Position numbers and translations under genes: made by a program. Below are positions 40,601 through 49,806 of a stretch of DNA of 64,000 nt, one piece after another. The DNA is from Chrysomallon squamiferum. Lineage: Eukaryota > Mollusca > Gastropoda > Neomphalida > Peltospiridae. How positions within the stretch are numbered: the stretch's first letter is position 1; each line of letters starts with the position of its first letter. The notes below the pieces were generated by a model. The model searched no databases. It was not told the origin of the DNA and saw only the letters and a program-made list of their open reading frames with translations. The stretch covers positions 8,480,780 through 8,544,779 of the forward strand of contig CM022672.1 in NCBI GenBank assembly GCA_012295275.1. Direction: 5' to 3'.

Positions 40601-43600
40601 ATGTTGAAATAAAAATAATACGTCAGGTATACTGTAAACAAGTAAAAGAATGACTTCAAGTAGAGCTTGTACAATTTGATTATGTCAGTAATGAAATATA
40701 TCACATCTGTTTTTCTCACACCAGTTATTTTTATAGCCACCAAGATGTACACAACAAGTTGACTGTTAAGAAATTACAGGTTCTGACTTGTTCAGTCTGA
40801 CACAAAAACATCTCACTATCCTGCATTTCGAACAATCCAATTTGAAGTGTGAAAGTCAAGAAAAACAAAAAGCACAGATACACTTGTTTCATTTGGATAT
40901 ATAAAACAGTTTTACTGAATGTTTTACAAATGAACTCTGTGGACTGGAACGAGCAATGATTCAAGTGTTTTGAAGACAATGTGTTAATGAGGGACATGTT
41001 ACTCAACAGGAGAGTTGGGTTTGGAGTTATGAGCAGTATTGTGGTGTCATCCAGATATAATGTGAGTTGACATATACAGTATACATATCATTTGTAAACA
41101 ACTTACAGATTGTAACAGTGTCACATTTAGTATAAAACATCACTATAACTATATCACTAGTTTAACCATTGTCACTCAGACTGTGTAATAACATGAGTTG
41201 ATGTATTAAATATACAAGAACATCATTATATTAGGCAGCATCATCACATTTTGTATAAAAAATAAGAATGAGAATAGTTTTATTATTTCAGCAGACTGCT
41301 GTTATTTTACAATTGATATTTTTTTAAAAGATCTGTTTTGAAATGGCTTCTTGATTCCTAACAGTATCAATTAACAGGGAAACTATCCACACTGTAATGA
41401 ATAGACTCAGTGAGGTGTGTGTGTTTTTTACAACTGTGAAGATATGAGTGTTATGTGGTCACTTTGTTATGAACAGGATGCTATTATCTCCATCAATAAC
41501 AAACCATCACCATTATTATCATTATTTAAATTAAGCCATTTTCATCATGATCATCGTCATTATAATCATCATCATCATTGTGACGGGTATTTGGTAAATG
41601 AATAATTCTTCTATATTTTTTTTTCATTTGTTTTTCTTCTTACAAAAACATAATTTTTATATAATTAATACACCAATATGAAACCTTTTAAAAATTATTA
41701 TTATTTTTTCAACAGCAATTTTAAATTATCATGTAAACTGTTTTTATTAGTATTTACATGTAGCTGCTACTAATGGCAATAATTTAAACTATTTATTACA
41801 TCAAAAAACATGGTCTGGAATGGAAAACTAACACCTGGACTCTCCTGTGGGGTACTGAACCTGAGACCCTTGGCTCTTGAGACAGATCACTATAACTTAA
41901 CTGTCTGTTCTCAAGTAATGACTCTTTCCTCATAATACACTGACTAAATCCTTTCCCAGTTACAGATTTAAATGTTTTACTTCACTTCAGTGCAAGCAGA
42001 TGACTCATTTCTGCTGAATGCACTGCTTAGACATGATCACACTAGAGGGAAATGTGACAGACACACAGACAGGCAGACATGATAATGACATACCTCTTCT
42101 GACAGGTGGTTGCATCGTTCTACAAGAACACGACGTAGCAGATGCGAGTCACCTTCACGAGTCTCAGGTTTTGAGTTCTGTCCAAGAATGAAGTAACAGA
42201 ATTCTGGGAAAAAAAATAAATAAAATAAAATAAAATAAAATAAAATACCATCACACAAAGAGGAACACATCTACTCATATACACACCACATCAAGCACAC
42301 ACACACACACACTGATATGTATGTTTGTATACAGGAAAACATATAAAAAATTATATACATTGAACACACAAATATACTTTGTCACATATCACAGAAATAC
42401 AGTTGTACCTACATACATATGCAATATACAGATACACACAATATACAAACACACATAAAAACAGAAACACACACACACACTGATAAATACACTGACATAA
42501 ACGGATGATACTATCACAGACAGACACAATATTCTGTATTTACCTGACAGGAGAGGAGCAGAACACACAGTTTTGAGACACCTGGACAGGTACGCTGTAG
42601 CAATGATAGCACTTGTCTCACACCTGTAAAATAACAAAAATCTTTTATGTTTAACAACAACAACAACAACAACAACAGTAAAAATAACAAGATCAATAAT
42701 AAAAATAAAAACAAAAAGAAAGACACAATTAAAATTATAGAACAGAATAACATAACAAAATTCCATACATTAAAATATATATGTAGTGAATTTATTACTT
42801 GAAATCTGCTTGATAGCTGGCAGTATTGCAAGGGGAAGTAAGTCAAATAGAAACACACAAAAGGGATATCAGGAGTTGCTGTCCTTTATAATCTTCCAAT
42901 AAGAACAAGACTATATTATAGTGAGACAGAATTAATTTTCTTTTCAGTTTCAAAATCTCTTATTATGATAAAATAAAACAAGTTTGAATCTTACGTCTGT
43001 AAAATACTAGGCTGAATTTTTCCAGTCAGTAGTTTGTTGTGGATAGTCTTGGCTAAGGCACAGGCAACAAGGGGATTAGCCATTGCAATGAGCTGATCAC
43101 AGTAGTCAAGCCAGGAGATGAATGATGTAAGAGTTCTCTTCCCTCTAAACGACTGGTGGTCTTCTCTTTCTGTTATCACATCCAGTCTACAGATAAACAG
43201 ATAAATAAGTCAAAATTAAATTTAAAAAAAAAAAAGCCTAAAAAACTCAATTTCAAAAAAAATAAATAAAAAAAACGGAAATTTAAAAAACTTAAATAAA
43301 ATAAAATGAAACAAAATATAGAAGATATGGTAATATAAATTAAAAATTTCACATAAAATTAAAAATCAGACAGGCTAGCAACTCTGCAAACAGAAATATA
43401 AATACAGTACTTATTAGTACTTCCACATTTGTCTTTGTGTGTGTGTGTGTGTGTGATTGTTTGTTTATGACACTTACCCCCACTTGGCACTGACAGTGTC
43501 AATGTCTGTTGGACTGATGACAGTAGGCAGTGCATCATACAACTGACACAACCGTCCAGCGATGTCATCACAGAAGTTGGTGTTGTCACAGATACACTGT

Positions 43601-46600
43601 GCAGCTGACTGCGTGGGTAAACTAGCACACAGCATGAGACCCTCACAAGACTTCACAGCTACCCTGGCATCCTGAAATAATGAATATTTCTCAACTACAG
43701 TGCATCCTGGAAATTATAAATAATTAATATTTCCTAACCACAGCTAACCCTGGCATCCTGAAATAATGAATATTTCTTTATCACGACTACCCAAGCATTC
43801 TGAAAATAATTTGTATTATCAAATCTGAGCATCTTTTTTCATATCAATAGTTACTAGGTACTTATTATTGTGATATAACAATGGTATATGAGAGGGGATG
43901 CTTGCTCAGCACATTATAGGCCATAAACACTTAAAACATTCCACATTTTGCAACCAACAAACTTTATTAAATATTAATATCCTCAAGGGACACTTTTAAC
44001 AACTGATAGTTAAATACTAGAATTATCTTCTATGAGAAACTCTTCACATTAAAAAAGAGAGACTTTCTACAAAAGAAAAACACTTAAAAGCAGACATACT
44101 AACCTCACTGTGTGACAAAGACAGCAGTGCTTTGACTAAAGAAAAATCATGAGTTCCTGCAGACAGTTTTGTCTGAATTGTGGTCTGATCTGAGACCTTA
44201 GACCCTCTGTTTTGTGACATTTTCCCTGGTACCTTGATATTAAAATAAATAAATAAATAAATAAATCAACAGGGCTATTGAATGAAACATAATTACTGAC
44301 AATATACTGTAAGTAGTTTCTTAATTAATGAGATCAGCACATCTCTTTGCATTAACTGAGAAGTTTCTCTCTTTTTTATGGGAAAAACAAAAAAGTTTTG
44401 TTGCTTAGAATTTGTTTATTTTAGAAGGTTTTTAGAAAATGCAAAACTCTGACGCAAGGAGAATTAAGTGTACTATTTATATTTTCTTTGTTAATATCAT
44501 CTGTTGTAAACATTTCTTGAATCAGTTTAGCTAAATCTCTCAAATCAAGTGCAGATGTTTATTTATCACCCTGAAATAACATGATTTTAACATATACAGT
44601 AACTTATAATATCTGAATGTGAACATAACATACATTGACTGTCTCATAAATACAGATGTAAATATATGTAATAATGATAATACCTCTATGAAAAAGTTAA
44701 TTAAGTATGGGTCAGTTTTGATCTTAGAGCAGACAGTACACAGGTATTCTATCTCTTCTTTCTCTGAGGGTGCTGCCTGTGTTTCGCCACAAGTTTTTAC
44801 CAATCTCTGAAATAAAAACATTTTCTCATTAAAAACTACTTAAACAACATCTCTGTATGATAAGGTATTAATTGTTAAACACGCTTTCATGTGACCATTA
44901 TTTCTACAGCAGGATATATGGGCTACAAGACAGCACCAAGTGATAATTTGCCAAGAAAGAAAAAAAAACAAAAAAAAACATACAACTATTTGAACTGAGA
45001 ACAGGAATTACTGGTTTTTTAATCTCGTTAAACATTTTGAAAACTAAATAAAGAGGTTAAAGACAATGATCATAAAGGTTGAATTGTTCTTGAAGCCTGC
45101 ACAGAACGATATCCAATCAAATATTTTCCTAAAATCACACCCACCCATTAACAGGTATTTTTTTTAACTATCTGAAGTAAATATTTTGCACCTGTATGAA
45201 TGCTGTATCTAACAAATGCAGTATATATTAAAATGATCATGATACAGGTAAACATATAAGGTATGACTCACCTGTACAGCTCTGTGGACGTTGATGTGAG
45301 GGAGGAGTGGATGTTTGATTCGTGACAGTAGTTTAGTGAAAAATATTAAAACTATCTGTTTCATTCCTGGTGGATGCTGGAATAATTAATAAATAAATTA
45401 ATAAATTAACAGTTAAATTTAGTTATTAAACTTATTTATATGTAAATGTTAAGATCTTGGATCTAAAAAAAACCAACAATTTAATAAATAAAAAACAAAA
45501 AATCACAACAAATTAAGTTACATTTTTAAAATTAACTTCTACATTTTTAAAATATTAGATGTAAAAATAAAATAATTTAAATAAATAAGAAAATAAATAA
45601 ACAACAAACTTTTAGTTACCATTTGAATTTATATCTAAATGTTGAAAATCTTAGAAGATTAAAATAGGAAATAAATAAAAACAAAAACATAATCAGGTAC
45701 AATTCAGTTAAGAAAATACATTCTGAATGGTAAAAACTTAAAACATACGTCAGTACGACCCAATGTGTAGAGTGTCTCCATTAATTTGTGTTGCAGGACG
45801 TATTCCAGACATGGTCCAGTTGTTCCACTTTCATTTGACTGCTCTTCTTCCTCAGACAAAATCCTCATCATCTGTTCAATGTGAGCTGGAATCTGTGTCT
45901 GTTCTATTGGACATCGCTCATCTGGTTTATACAAACATTTCAACTATACCAATTGCACCAATGTATGTTCTAATTAACGCAGTGTGAAACATATAATGTA
46001 TGGTTTTAATAATAAAGATATGATACGAGAAAGGAAACCTTTTGCTTTGATACTGTGATTTATGGGAAACTTTTTAAACAATGAATAGCAGGCCTGTTAT
46101 TCTGTAAAGTCTAATATAGTTTTAACTAAATTGTTATTATATAATAAATATCATACCTTTACAATTCACAAAATAGCTGGTGACTGCTTTCCAGTGATAT
46201 ACAAACTCTTCAAGCAAAGTAATGTCTGGAGAAAACTAAACAAACAAACCAAATAATAATAATATTAATAAATAAATTTAAAAACAAAATTAATCTAATT
46301 TTAAAAGAACACTGAGGCTAAATGATGACCATGAGCATTTGTTTTCTTAACTGACATTGATAATAATAATAATAATAATAATAATAAAATTTAAAATATT
46401 ATTATTTTAAAAATTTTAGGTTCCTATTTCTTGCTTCTTTTTTCTTTCTTTTCATTTTTTTTATTTGTCATTACTATTTATTATTATTATTTTTAATTAA
46501 TTAATTTACAAGTCATACGGTTACAGTTAATATTAAAGATATTTTAATTATTTTGTAGCAAGGCACTTAGGCAGGTGGTTGTTTAATTGTTTCTTATCAA

Positions 46601-46731
46601 AGATCATGGAAGCTGCATGCTTCCTGCCAGGAAATAATGATCCGTTTTTTTTATTACTTTTCATTTCAGTTAATGAGCACTCATACCGAATCAACTGCTT
46701 GTTGTATAAGTGTACTGAATTTTGAAAACAT
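20854..46731 (-). CDS. FHIP2: FHIP2 (FAM160B / RAI16-like) FHF-complex protein, 17 exons
   Basis: Spliced gene whose product matches vertebrate FHIP2A/FHIP2B along its full length, from the N-terminal [15 protein letters not shown] to the C-terminal [20 protein letters not shown]. Known role of the family: FHIP proteins join FTS and Hook to link cytoplasmic dynein to membranes, with FHIP2A reported to act with Rab1-type vesicles. Exons (3'-5' order reversed): 46687-46731, 46157-46235, 45749-45921, 45272-45376, 44684-44806, 44104-44232, 43478-43671, 42995-43186, 42544-42623, 42094-42203, 33455-34180, 30132-30183, 29564-29654, 28984-29124, 28283-28423, 27818-27921, 20854-20962. All junctions are GT-AG with matching phases, except that exon 11 needs one extra base to meet exon 12. 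Predicted length about 864 residues, against about 765 in human FHIP2A; the excess is a Ser/Asp-rich insert in exon 11. Landmarks: [81 protein letters not shown]. The assignment to the FHIP2 branch is secure; 2A versus 2B cannot be decided. Confidence 0.93.
23747..23880. repeat. Tandem repeat of about 60 bp, 2 full copies and a partial
   Basis: ATCATCCAGTCATACCATGA recurs with few changes, followed each time by ACACTATATT and a CTGTCA-type segment; a third, partial copy begins near 23848. Confidence 0.75.
24018..24900. repeat. Degenerate tandem repeats of about 100-150 bp
   Basis: Blocks such as CTTGTAATTTTTCTTTGTTA recur with divergence. A clearer pair shares TACCTACAAAACTGACTGAA-like sequence near 24765 and 24860. 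Confidence 0.6.
27818..27921 (-). CDS. FHIP2: FHIP2 exon 16
   Basis: [19 protein letters not shown] then [10 protein letters not shown], equivalent to the human LLLVRKRLLGLE region. Ends in phase 2 at donor GTATGT; a 6.9 kb intron follows. Confidence 0.88.
28072..28113. repeat. (GAT)n microsatellite in FHIP2 intron 15
   Basis: Roughly ten GAT units, then AAT units. Confidence 0.95.
28283..28423 (-). CDS. FHIP2: FHIP2 exon 15
   Basis: 47 codons, [20 protein letters not shown] then [10 protein letters not shown], matching human VNLQVTSVLSRLSLFPHPHI. Phase 0 at both ends. Confidence 0.93.
28455..28700. repeat. CAGA/GATA-rich degenerate tetranucleotide region
   Basis: Imperfect CAGA then GATA units in the FHIP2 intron between exons 14 and 15. 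Confidence 0.85.
28984..29124 (-). CDS. FHIP2: FHIP2 exon 14
   Basis: 47 codons containing WNWPKHV and [20 protein letters not shown], the most conserved C-terminal block. Donor GTTTGT, also used elsewhere in this window. Confidence 0.94.
29564..29654 (-). CDS. FHIP2: FHIP2 exon 13
   Basis: [20 protein letters not shown] then [10 protein letters not shown], matching human [20 protein letters not shown] and TYLRDAHRQ. Acceptor TTTGAAG, donor GTGACT, phase 0. Confidence 0.93.
29660..29738. repeat. (AAT)n microsatellite beside FHIP2 exon 13
   Basis: AAC/AAT units beginning a few bases upstream (in sense) of the exon 13 acceptor at 29655-29656. Confidence 0.95.
30132..30183 (-). CDS. FHIP2: FHIP2 exon 12
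   Basis: Short exon ending PEIHRVVNS, equivalent to human EVHKIVNS. It starts after TTTTCAG in phase 1 and ends at donor GTAAAA in phase 2. An internal TTCCAG could be an alternative acceptor. Confidence 0.82.
30184..33454 (-). other. FHIP2: FHIP2 intron 11 (3.3 kb)
   Basis: Contains AC and AAAT repeats and a unique block at 30,590-31,160 with two ATTACGTCA motifs (30631 and 31091). The open frame at 32460-32885 looks fortuitous. Confidence 0.75.
33455..34180 (-). CDS. FHIP2: FHIP2 exon 11, with Ser/Asp repeats and a frame break
   Basis: Begins [18 protein letters not shown] and [11 protein letters not shown], conserved in FHIP2, then becomes a low-complexity Ser/Thr/Asp tail (residues about 521-605) with 14-residue repeats. 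The frame read from the acceptor stops at TGA 33506-33508. The other frame is open from just after a five-A run (33579-33583) to donor ACAG/GTTTGT and joins exon 12 in phase. One extra base near that run would restore the gene. An assembly homopolymer error or a true mutation are both possible. Confidence 0.85.
35310..35530. repeat. Degenerate tandem repeat of about 31 bp
   Basis: Units of the type AACAGTACAGACAATGTG-AGAATGT recur about seven times with substitutions and small indels. Confidence 0.7.
36240..36362. repeat. (TG)n compound microsatellite
   Basis: Two long TG runs joined by TG-rich degenerate sequence; yields spurious Cys/Val ORFs. Confidence 0.95.
38520..39110. other. High-complexity intronic island, candidate enhancer
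   Basis: Nearly 600 bp without simple repeats, rich in TAAT/ATTA, ATCGAT and CAGCGCCACCT motifs and with intact CpGs, inside the largest FHIP2 intron. No ORF. Regulatory role is inference. Confidence 0.35.
40573..40600. repeat. (CAGA)n microsatellite
   Basis: Seven perfect ACAG/CAGA units. Confidence 0.97.
41810..41915 (-). mobile_element. Degenerate tRNA-derived SINE fragment
   Basis: On the minus strand GGTTCAGTACCCC matches a tRNA T-arm/B box, preceded at the expected distance by AGTTAAGTTATAGTG, a decayed A-box region. No complete tRNA fold. Confidence 0.45.
42094..42203 (-). CDS. FHIP2: FHIP2 exon 10
   Basis: Residues 374-410; [14 protein letters not shown] and [16 protein letters not shown] match the family (human FFILGEQREPET, LIEHCDHISDE). 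It is followed by the largest intron, about 7.9 kb. Confidence 0.93.
42544..42623 (-). CDS. FHIP2: FHIP2 exon 9
   Basis: Residues 347-373, [16 protein letters not shown] onward; matches the human QTSEMGILTSTALLHR segment in position. Donor GTAAAT, phase 1. Confidence 0.9.
42655..42677. repeat. (AAC)n microsatellite
   Basis: Short AAC array a few bases upstream (in sense) of FHIP2 exon 9. Confidence 0.95.
42995..43186 (-). CDS. FHIP2: FHIP2 exon 8
   Basis: Residues 283-346; [20 protein letters not shown] is highly conserved in the family. Donor GTAAGA, phase 2. Confidence 0.94.
43478..43671 (-). CDS. FHIP2: FHIP2 exon 7
   Basis: Residues 219-282, with [19 protein letters not shown] and [14 protein letters not shown]. 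Its acceptor region (TTATTTCAG plus the first coding bases) is tandemly repeated in the upstream intron to 43,805. Confidence 0.94.
43655..43805 (-). repeat. Tandem copies of the FHIP2 exon 7 acceptor
   Basis: On the minus strand the real junction TTATTTCAG/GATGCCAGGG at 43671 is echoed by near copies whose exon-like starts are at 43706, 43757 and 43799 (spacings 35, 51 and 42). Three of the four have a TTTCAG or TTCCAG followed by GATGC. Confidence 0.88.
44104..44232 (-). CDS. FHIP2: FHIP2 exon 6
   Basis: Residues 176-218. The variable linker of the family, ending in [14 protein letters not shown], which corresponds to the human NLVNSLLNLTRSP region. The acceptor is AAG rather than CAG or TAG. 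Confidence 0.85.
44684..44806 (-). CDS. FHIP2: FHIP2 exon 5
   Basis: Residues 135-175; [18 protein letters not shown] is followed by INFFIE. Acceptor TTTCAG, donor GTATTA, phase 0. Confidence 0.94.
45272..45376 (-). CDS. FHIP2: FHIP2 exon 4
   Basis: Residues 100-134; [17 protein letters not shown] and [14 protein letters not shown] match the family. Donor GTGAGT, phase 0. Confidence 0.94.
45749..45921 (-). CDS. FHIP2: FHIP2 exon 3
   Basis: Residues about 42-99, with [17 protein letters not shown] and [17 protein letters not shown], among the best conserved family blocks. Donor GTATGT, phase 0. Confidence 0.94.
46157..46235 (-). CDS. FHIP2: FHIP2 exon 2
   Basis: Residues about 16-41, containing [14 protein letters not shown]; acceptor TTTAG, donor GTATGA, ends in phase 1 with the Asp codon split to exon 3. 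Confidence 0.92.
46687..46731 (-). CDS. FHIP2: FHIP2 exon 1 (start codon, 15 codons)
   Basis: Encodes [15 protein letters not shown] and ends in phase 0 at donor GTATGA. Human FHIP2A starts MFSKLTSILQHAVEA, so the start codon and the whole exon are supported by family similarity although the exon is very short. Confidence 0.88.
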
Positions 46732-46980
46732 GCTTCTCTGCATGATACAAAAAATCTGACGACAAACAGTAGTGGTTCCACGTCAATTTACCAAACTTCC
46801 AAGAACTTGGAAACTTTCTGATAACGTAATTTTGTTACCACTACGCCACGAGATATATCACTCTTTCCAACCATCTGTAAGATACCAGTCGTTTTGCTCT
46901 CCAATTTCCGGTTAATCGTCTACGGCCAGAAGTCTCGATTGACGAGAACGCTTCAGAATAACAATTTTTTATTTGATTTT
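46732..46980 (-). promoter_or_regulatory. FHIP2: FHIP2 5' UTR and promoter region
   Basis: Immediately upstream of the start codon and richer in CpG (CGGTTAATCGTCTACGGCC on the plus strand at about 46910). No TATA box at a fixed distance was identified; the start site is not determinable. Confidence 0.4.
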
Positions 46981-47189
46981 TAATTATTAGTTATCGGCGA
47001 GGTAATTATTTAATATCAACCCATTCCATGTAGTAATAATAAAAATAAAACAGAAAACTGACAAATGTTTATTTTTTTTTATTTACCATTAGCCGTGCTT
47101 TTAGCATGGTAATGCAATACATTTTTTCAATTAGTGTACACACATTGGAGAAATAAATTCAATAAATAAATAATGACATATCATTAGTG

Positions 47190-47345
47190 AAATTAATAAT
47201 AATAAATGTCTTAATTTTCAAAAAATTGTTAACAAAACTTATAAAATATGAAAATTAAATAATGATAATAATACATTGTCTTAATTTTCGAAAAATTGTT
47301 AAATAAAATGTTATAAAATATGAAAATTAAATAAATAATAATACA
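47190..47345. repeat. Tandem duplication of about 80 bp
   Basis: TGTCTTAATTTTC-AAAAATTG and TATAAAATATGAAAATTAAA occur twice in order. Confidence 0.8.
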
Positions 47346-47399
47346 TACATATACATTGGGAAAATAAATAAAAAATAAAAGAATATTAATAACAAATCA

Positions 47400-49701
47400 A
47401 AATCATGTTGGTATCATTACATACAGGTGTTTTATTCAGACCAGATAAGTAAACAAACTGATTACATGGTCACACAAGAACCTGCACCCCCAAAAATAAA
47501 ATAATAAAAATCCAATAAATTTTAAAAACAACAAAATGCTTTCTGATTTCACTTTGCATCAACATATTCACTGTAATCAAATGTTATTTGGATTACAAGG
47601 TCATATCTAATTTTCTCAGTTTGAAATCATCTCTGGCTTTTTCCTTTTTCTTTTTTTTCTGTCAGAGGAGAATGAAAACTACAGAAATGTAGTGCAGTGA
47701 TATACATTAACAGTTCAACTTGTCTGAATGTACAGCATATTGACCACTTAAGTACTGTCCAGTTTGTTGGGATGTAGCCTAAAACTGTTTGCCATCTTTT
47801 ATATCCAGCATTCTGGCTCTCTTGTTCAATTAAACAGTTATATAATCTGTATATAAAGACAGCAACAGAATGTCCAGAAATAATATGAGGAGTTAATATT
47901 TATAAACTATTAATGCACAAAAAATGTTCCCTATTTTGTACAATTAACTGAATTAGTGTCACAAACTTGTATGACATTTTATTTAACTAATAAAAAAATA
48001 AATAAAGTAAATCTAGAGTTAGGTCTAATTATTTTAAACCATGACAAACGAACACGTGAAAAAAACATTTCTAATATTGATATGTACACTATATTTCTAA
48101 AGTTATTATTATTATGGACAACTATTTACTATCAAATTTTTTTAGCATTTAGGATGTCCTTACTCTGAATAACAAGAATCCTCTCGATTAGTGGACCATG
48201 GCACATTACTGGAAGAATTCAGTGGGTTACTGGTCTATCTGAACTCTATCATAAAGAAATCTCACTGAATCATATTTTATTTTTACTGTTCTGACAAAGA
48301 ATAAAAGACTTATAACTAATAATGGCAGTTCTAATCAATTAAATTCTGTAATGCCACAAACTAACATGGTAATATCAGGGAGTATATGGTAAAGACTTTC
48401 TGGAATAACTGTATCTGATATATCAACTGTAAAACTTATTTAACTGTCCAGGAACTTTTAGTTTTTAACCACTGTCCAGATAGCAGTTTATACCAAAATG
48501 TTTAACTAGATTTACTAGATTGGAGGTCATGGTATAAAGAGTTAGTCACAGAACACTATCTATCACTGATCAATTTTTGTTTGTGTTAGTCTTAACTTTA
48601 GTCTTAAAAGGGTTAACACAATATGACAGCAGTGGATTTTAAAGGAAATAGTTTATCAAAATCCTGTTAGCAAAAGCAATTTAAACAATTCTTAAAAGGT
48701 AATCAGTGTCTAAATTATTTAATAACACAACATCAGTCTTTTTGCTGTCTTGCATATTAAAAATGTGGAGACATGGAAAAAAAATAAAAATAAAACAAAA
48801 GTGTAAGCAAAGTTGTAAAGTATTAAAATTCAATATTCCTGAGCCATTCATGTCAAAATTTACTCTCTTTGGTCATGTGAAAAATAAATTATGCAAAACA
48901 TATTTAACAAATTAAAATTCATTTGTATTACCTTCCACCAGTATAAAGTGTTATGTCATATGTACATATTTGATTTGGTTTGTTATTTATGAAAAATAAA
49001 ATATAAAAGTTATATGAATATTTTCTCCTGTCAGAATTGAGAAGCATATTTAAAATTCCTATTTAATTTATTTGGTATCTTGTACCTCATATACTGTCAC
49101 CTTTAGTTTTTAACAATATAAATTTAGACTAAAAAGACAAAAATAAAATTTCTGTTTGCTAAAATTGAAAGATAAACTAAAGTAAATTTTTTTTTTTTTT
49201 AATTTGACGGATAGAGAAACAGCAAGATCTATAGGAGTTCTATATCATAAAAATAATTATGACAAAAATGAAAAAAAATATGATGAATGTATCAGCATTT
49301 TTGATCACAAAATAAAGATTTATGTAAAAATAAAAAATTTTAATGAAAAATTATTTTGTATGGAAAGACATTAGCACAGCATGCATCTTTAACTTAAAAC
49401 TAAAATGTTGAAAAATTATTTTTAATGCCTGAATATACTTATTCCTCTGAACTATTTAACAAAGTAAACTATTTACTCTTATGTAATTTCCTTTTTAATC
49501 TCCTTTTATATTTTTAGTTAAAAGAAAAAGAAGAGATAATTAAGGACAAAGGATGAACACACAGCACATGAATGCACATGTTTTGGACAGAAAACTGGAA
49601 ATCAAATGCAAGAAAAACTTTGTGTTCAGCAGAGGCAGTGTGAACTTCTCTTGGTCAAGCTGGACAAAACTCAAACAAATGTGTGAGGTTGTGCAGACTT
49701 G
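47400..49701 (-). other. Probable FNTA 3' UTR and FNTA-FHIP2 intergenic region
   Basis: Directly follows the FNTA stop and is poor in simple repeats, like the sequence after the FHIP2 stop. Several minus-strand AATAAA motifs (for example 49067-49072). No coding signal; the UTR end is unknown. Confidence 0.4.
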
Positions 49702-49806
49702 TTATGATTTTAATTCATTCCCAAACAATGATGAGAGAGATCTGGAAACATACTTCCAGTATTCTCTTCTTATGGTGTCGTACTCGTCTGCCAAAGAATC
49801 ACACAA
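49702..49806 (-). CDS. FNTA: FNTA exon 8 (terminal)
   Basis: Residues 291-324; [18 protein letters not shown] matches human KDTIRKEYWRYIGRSL. Stop TAA at 49702-49704. Confidence 0.96.
   Translation of the reverse strand: MCDSLADEYDTIRREYWKYVSRSLSSLFGNELKS

Larger units (their letters stand above)
34181..42093 (-). other. FHIP2: FHIP2 intron 10 (7.9 kb)
   Basis: The largest intron. Repeats: GA-rich 34610-34720, a 31-bp-like tandem 35310-35530, TG arrays 36240-36360 and 39660-39700, CAGA 40573-40600. Unique high-complexity stretches: 34,800-35,260, 35,640-36,230, 38,520-39,110. A tRNA-like fragment lies near 41,820-41,910. Confidence 0.8.

Noticed and set aside
46790-46875. Minus-strand ATG frame beginning MVGKSDISRG as FHIP2 start
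   Set aside because: It lies upstream of the exon matching the family N-terminus, contains TGGCGTAGTGG (tRNA-like), and has no family similarity.
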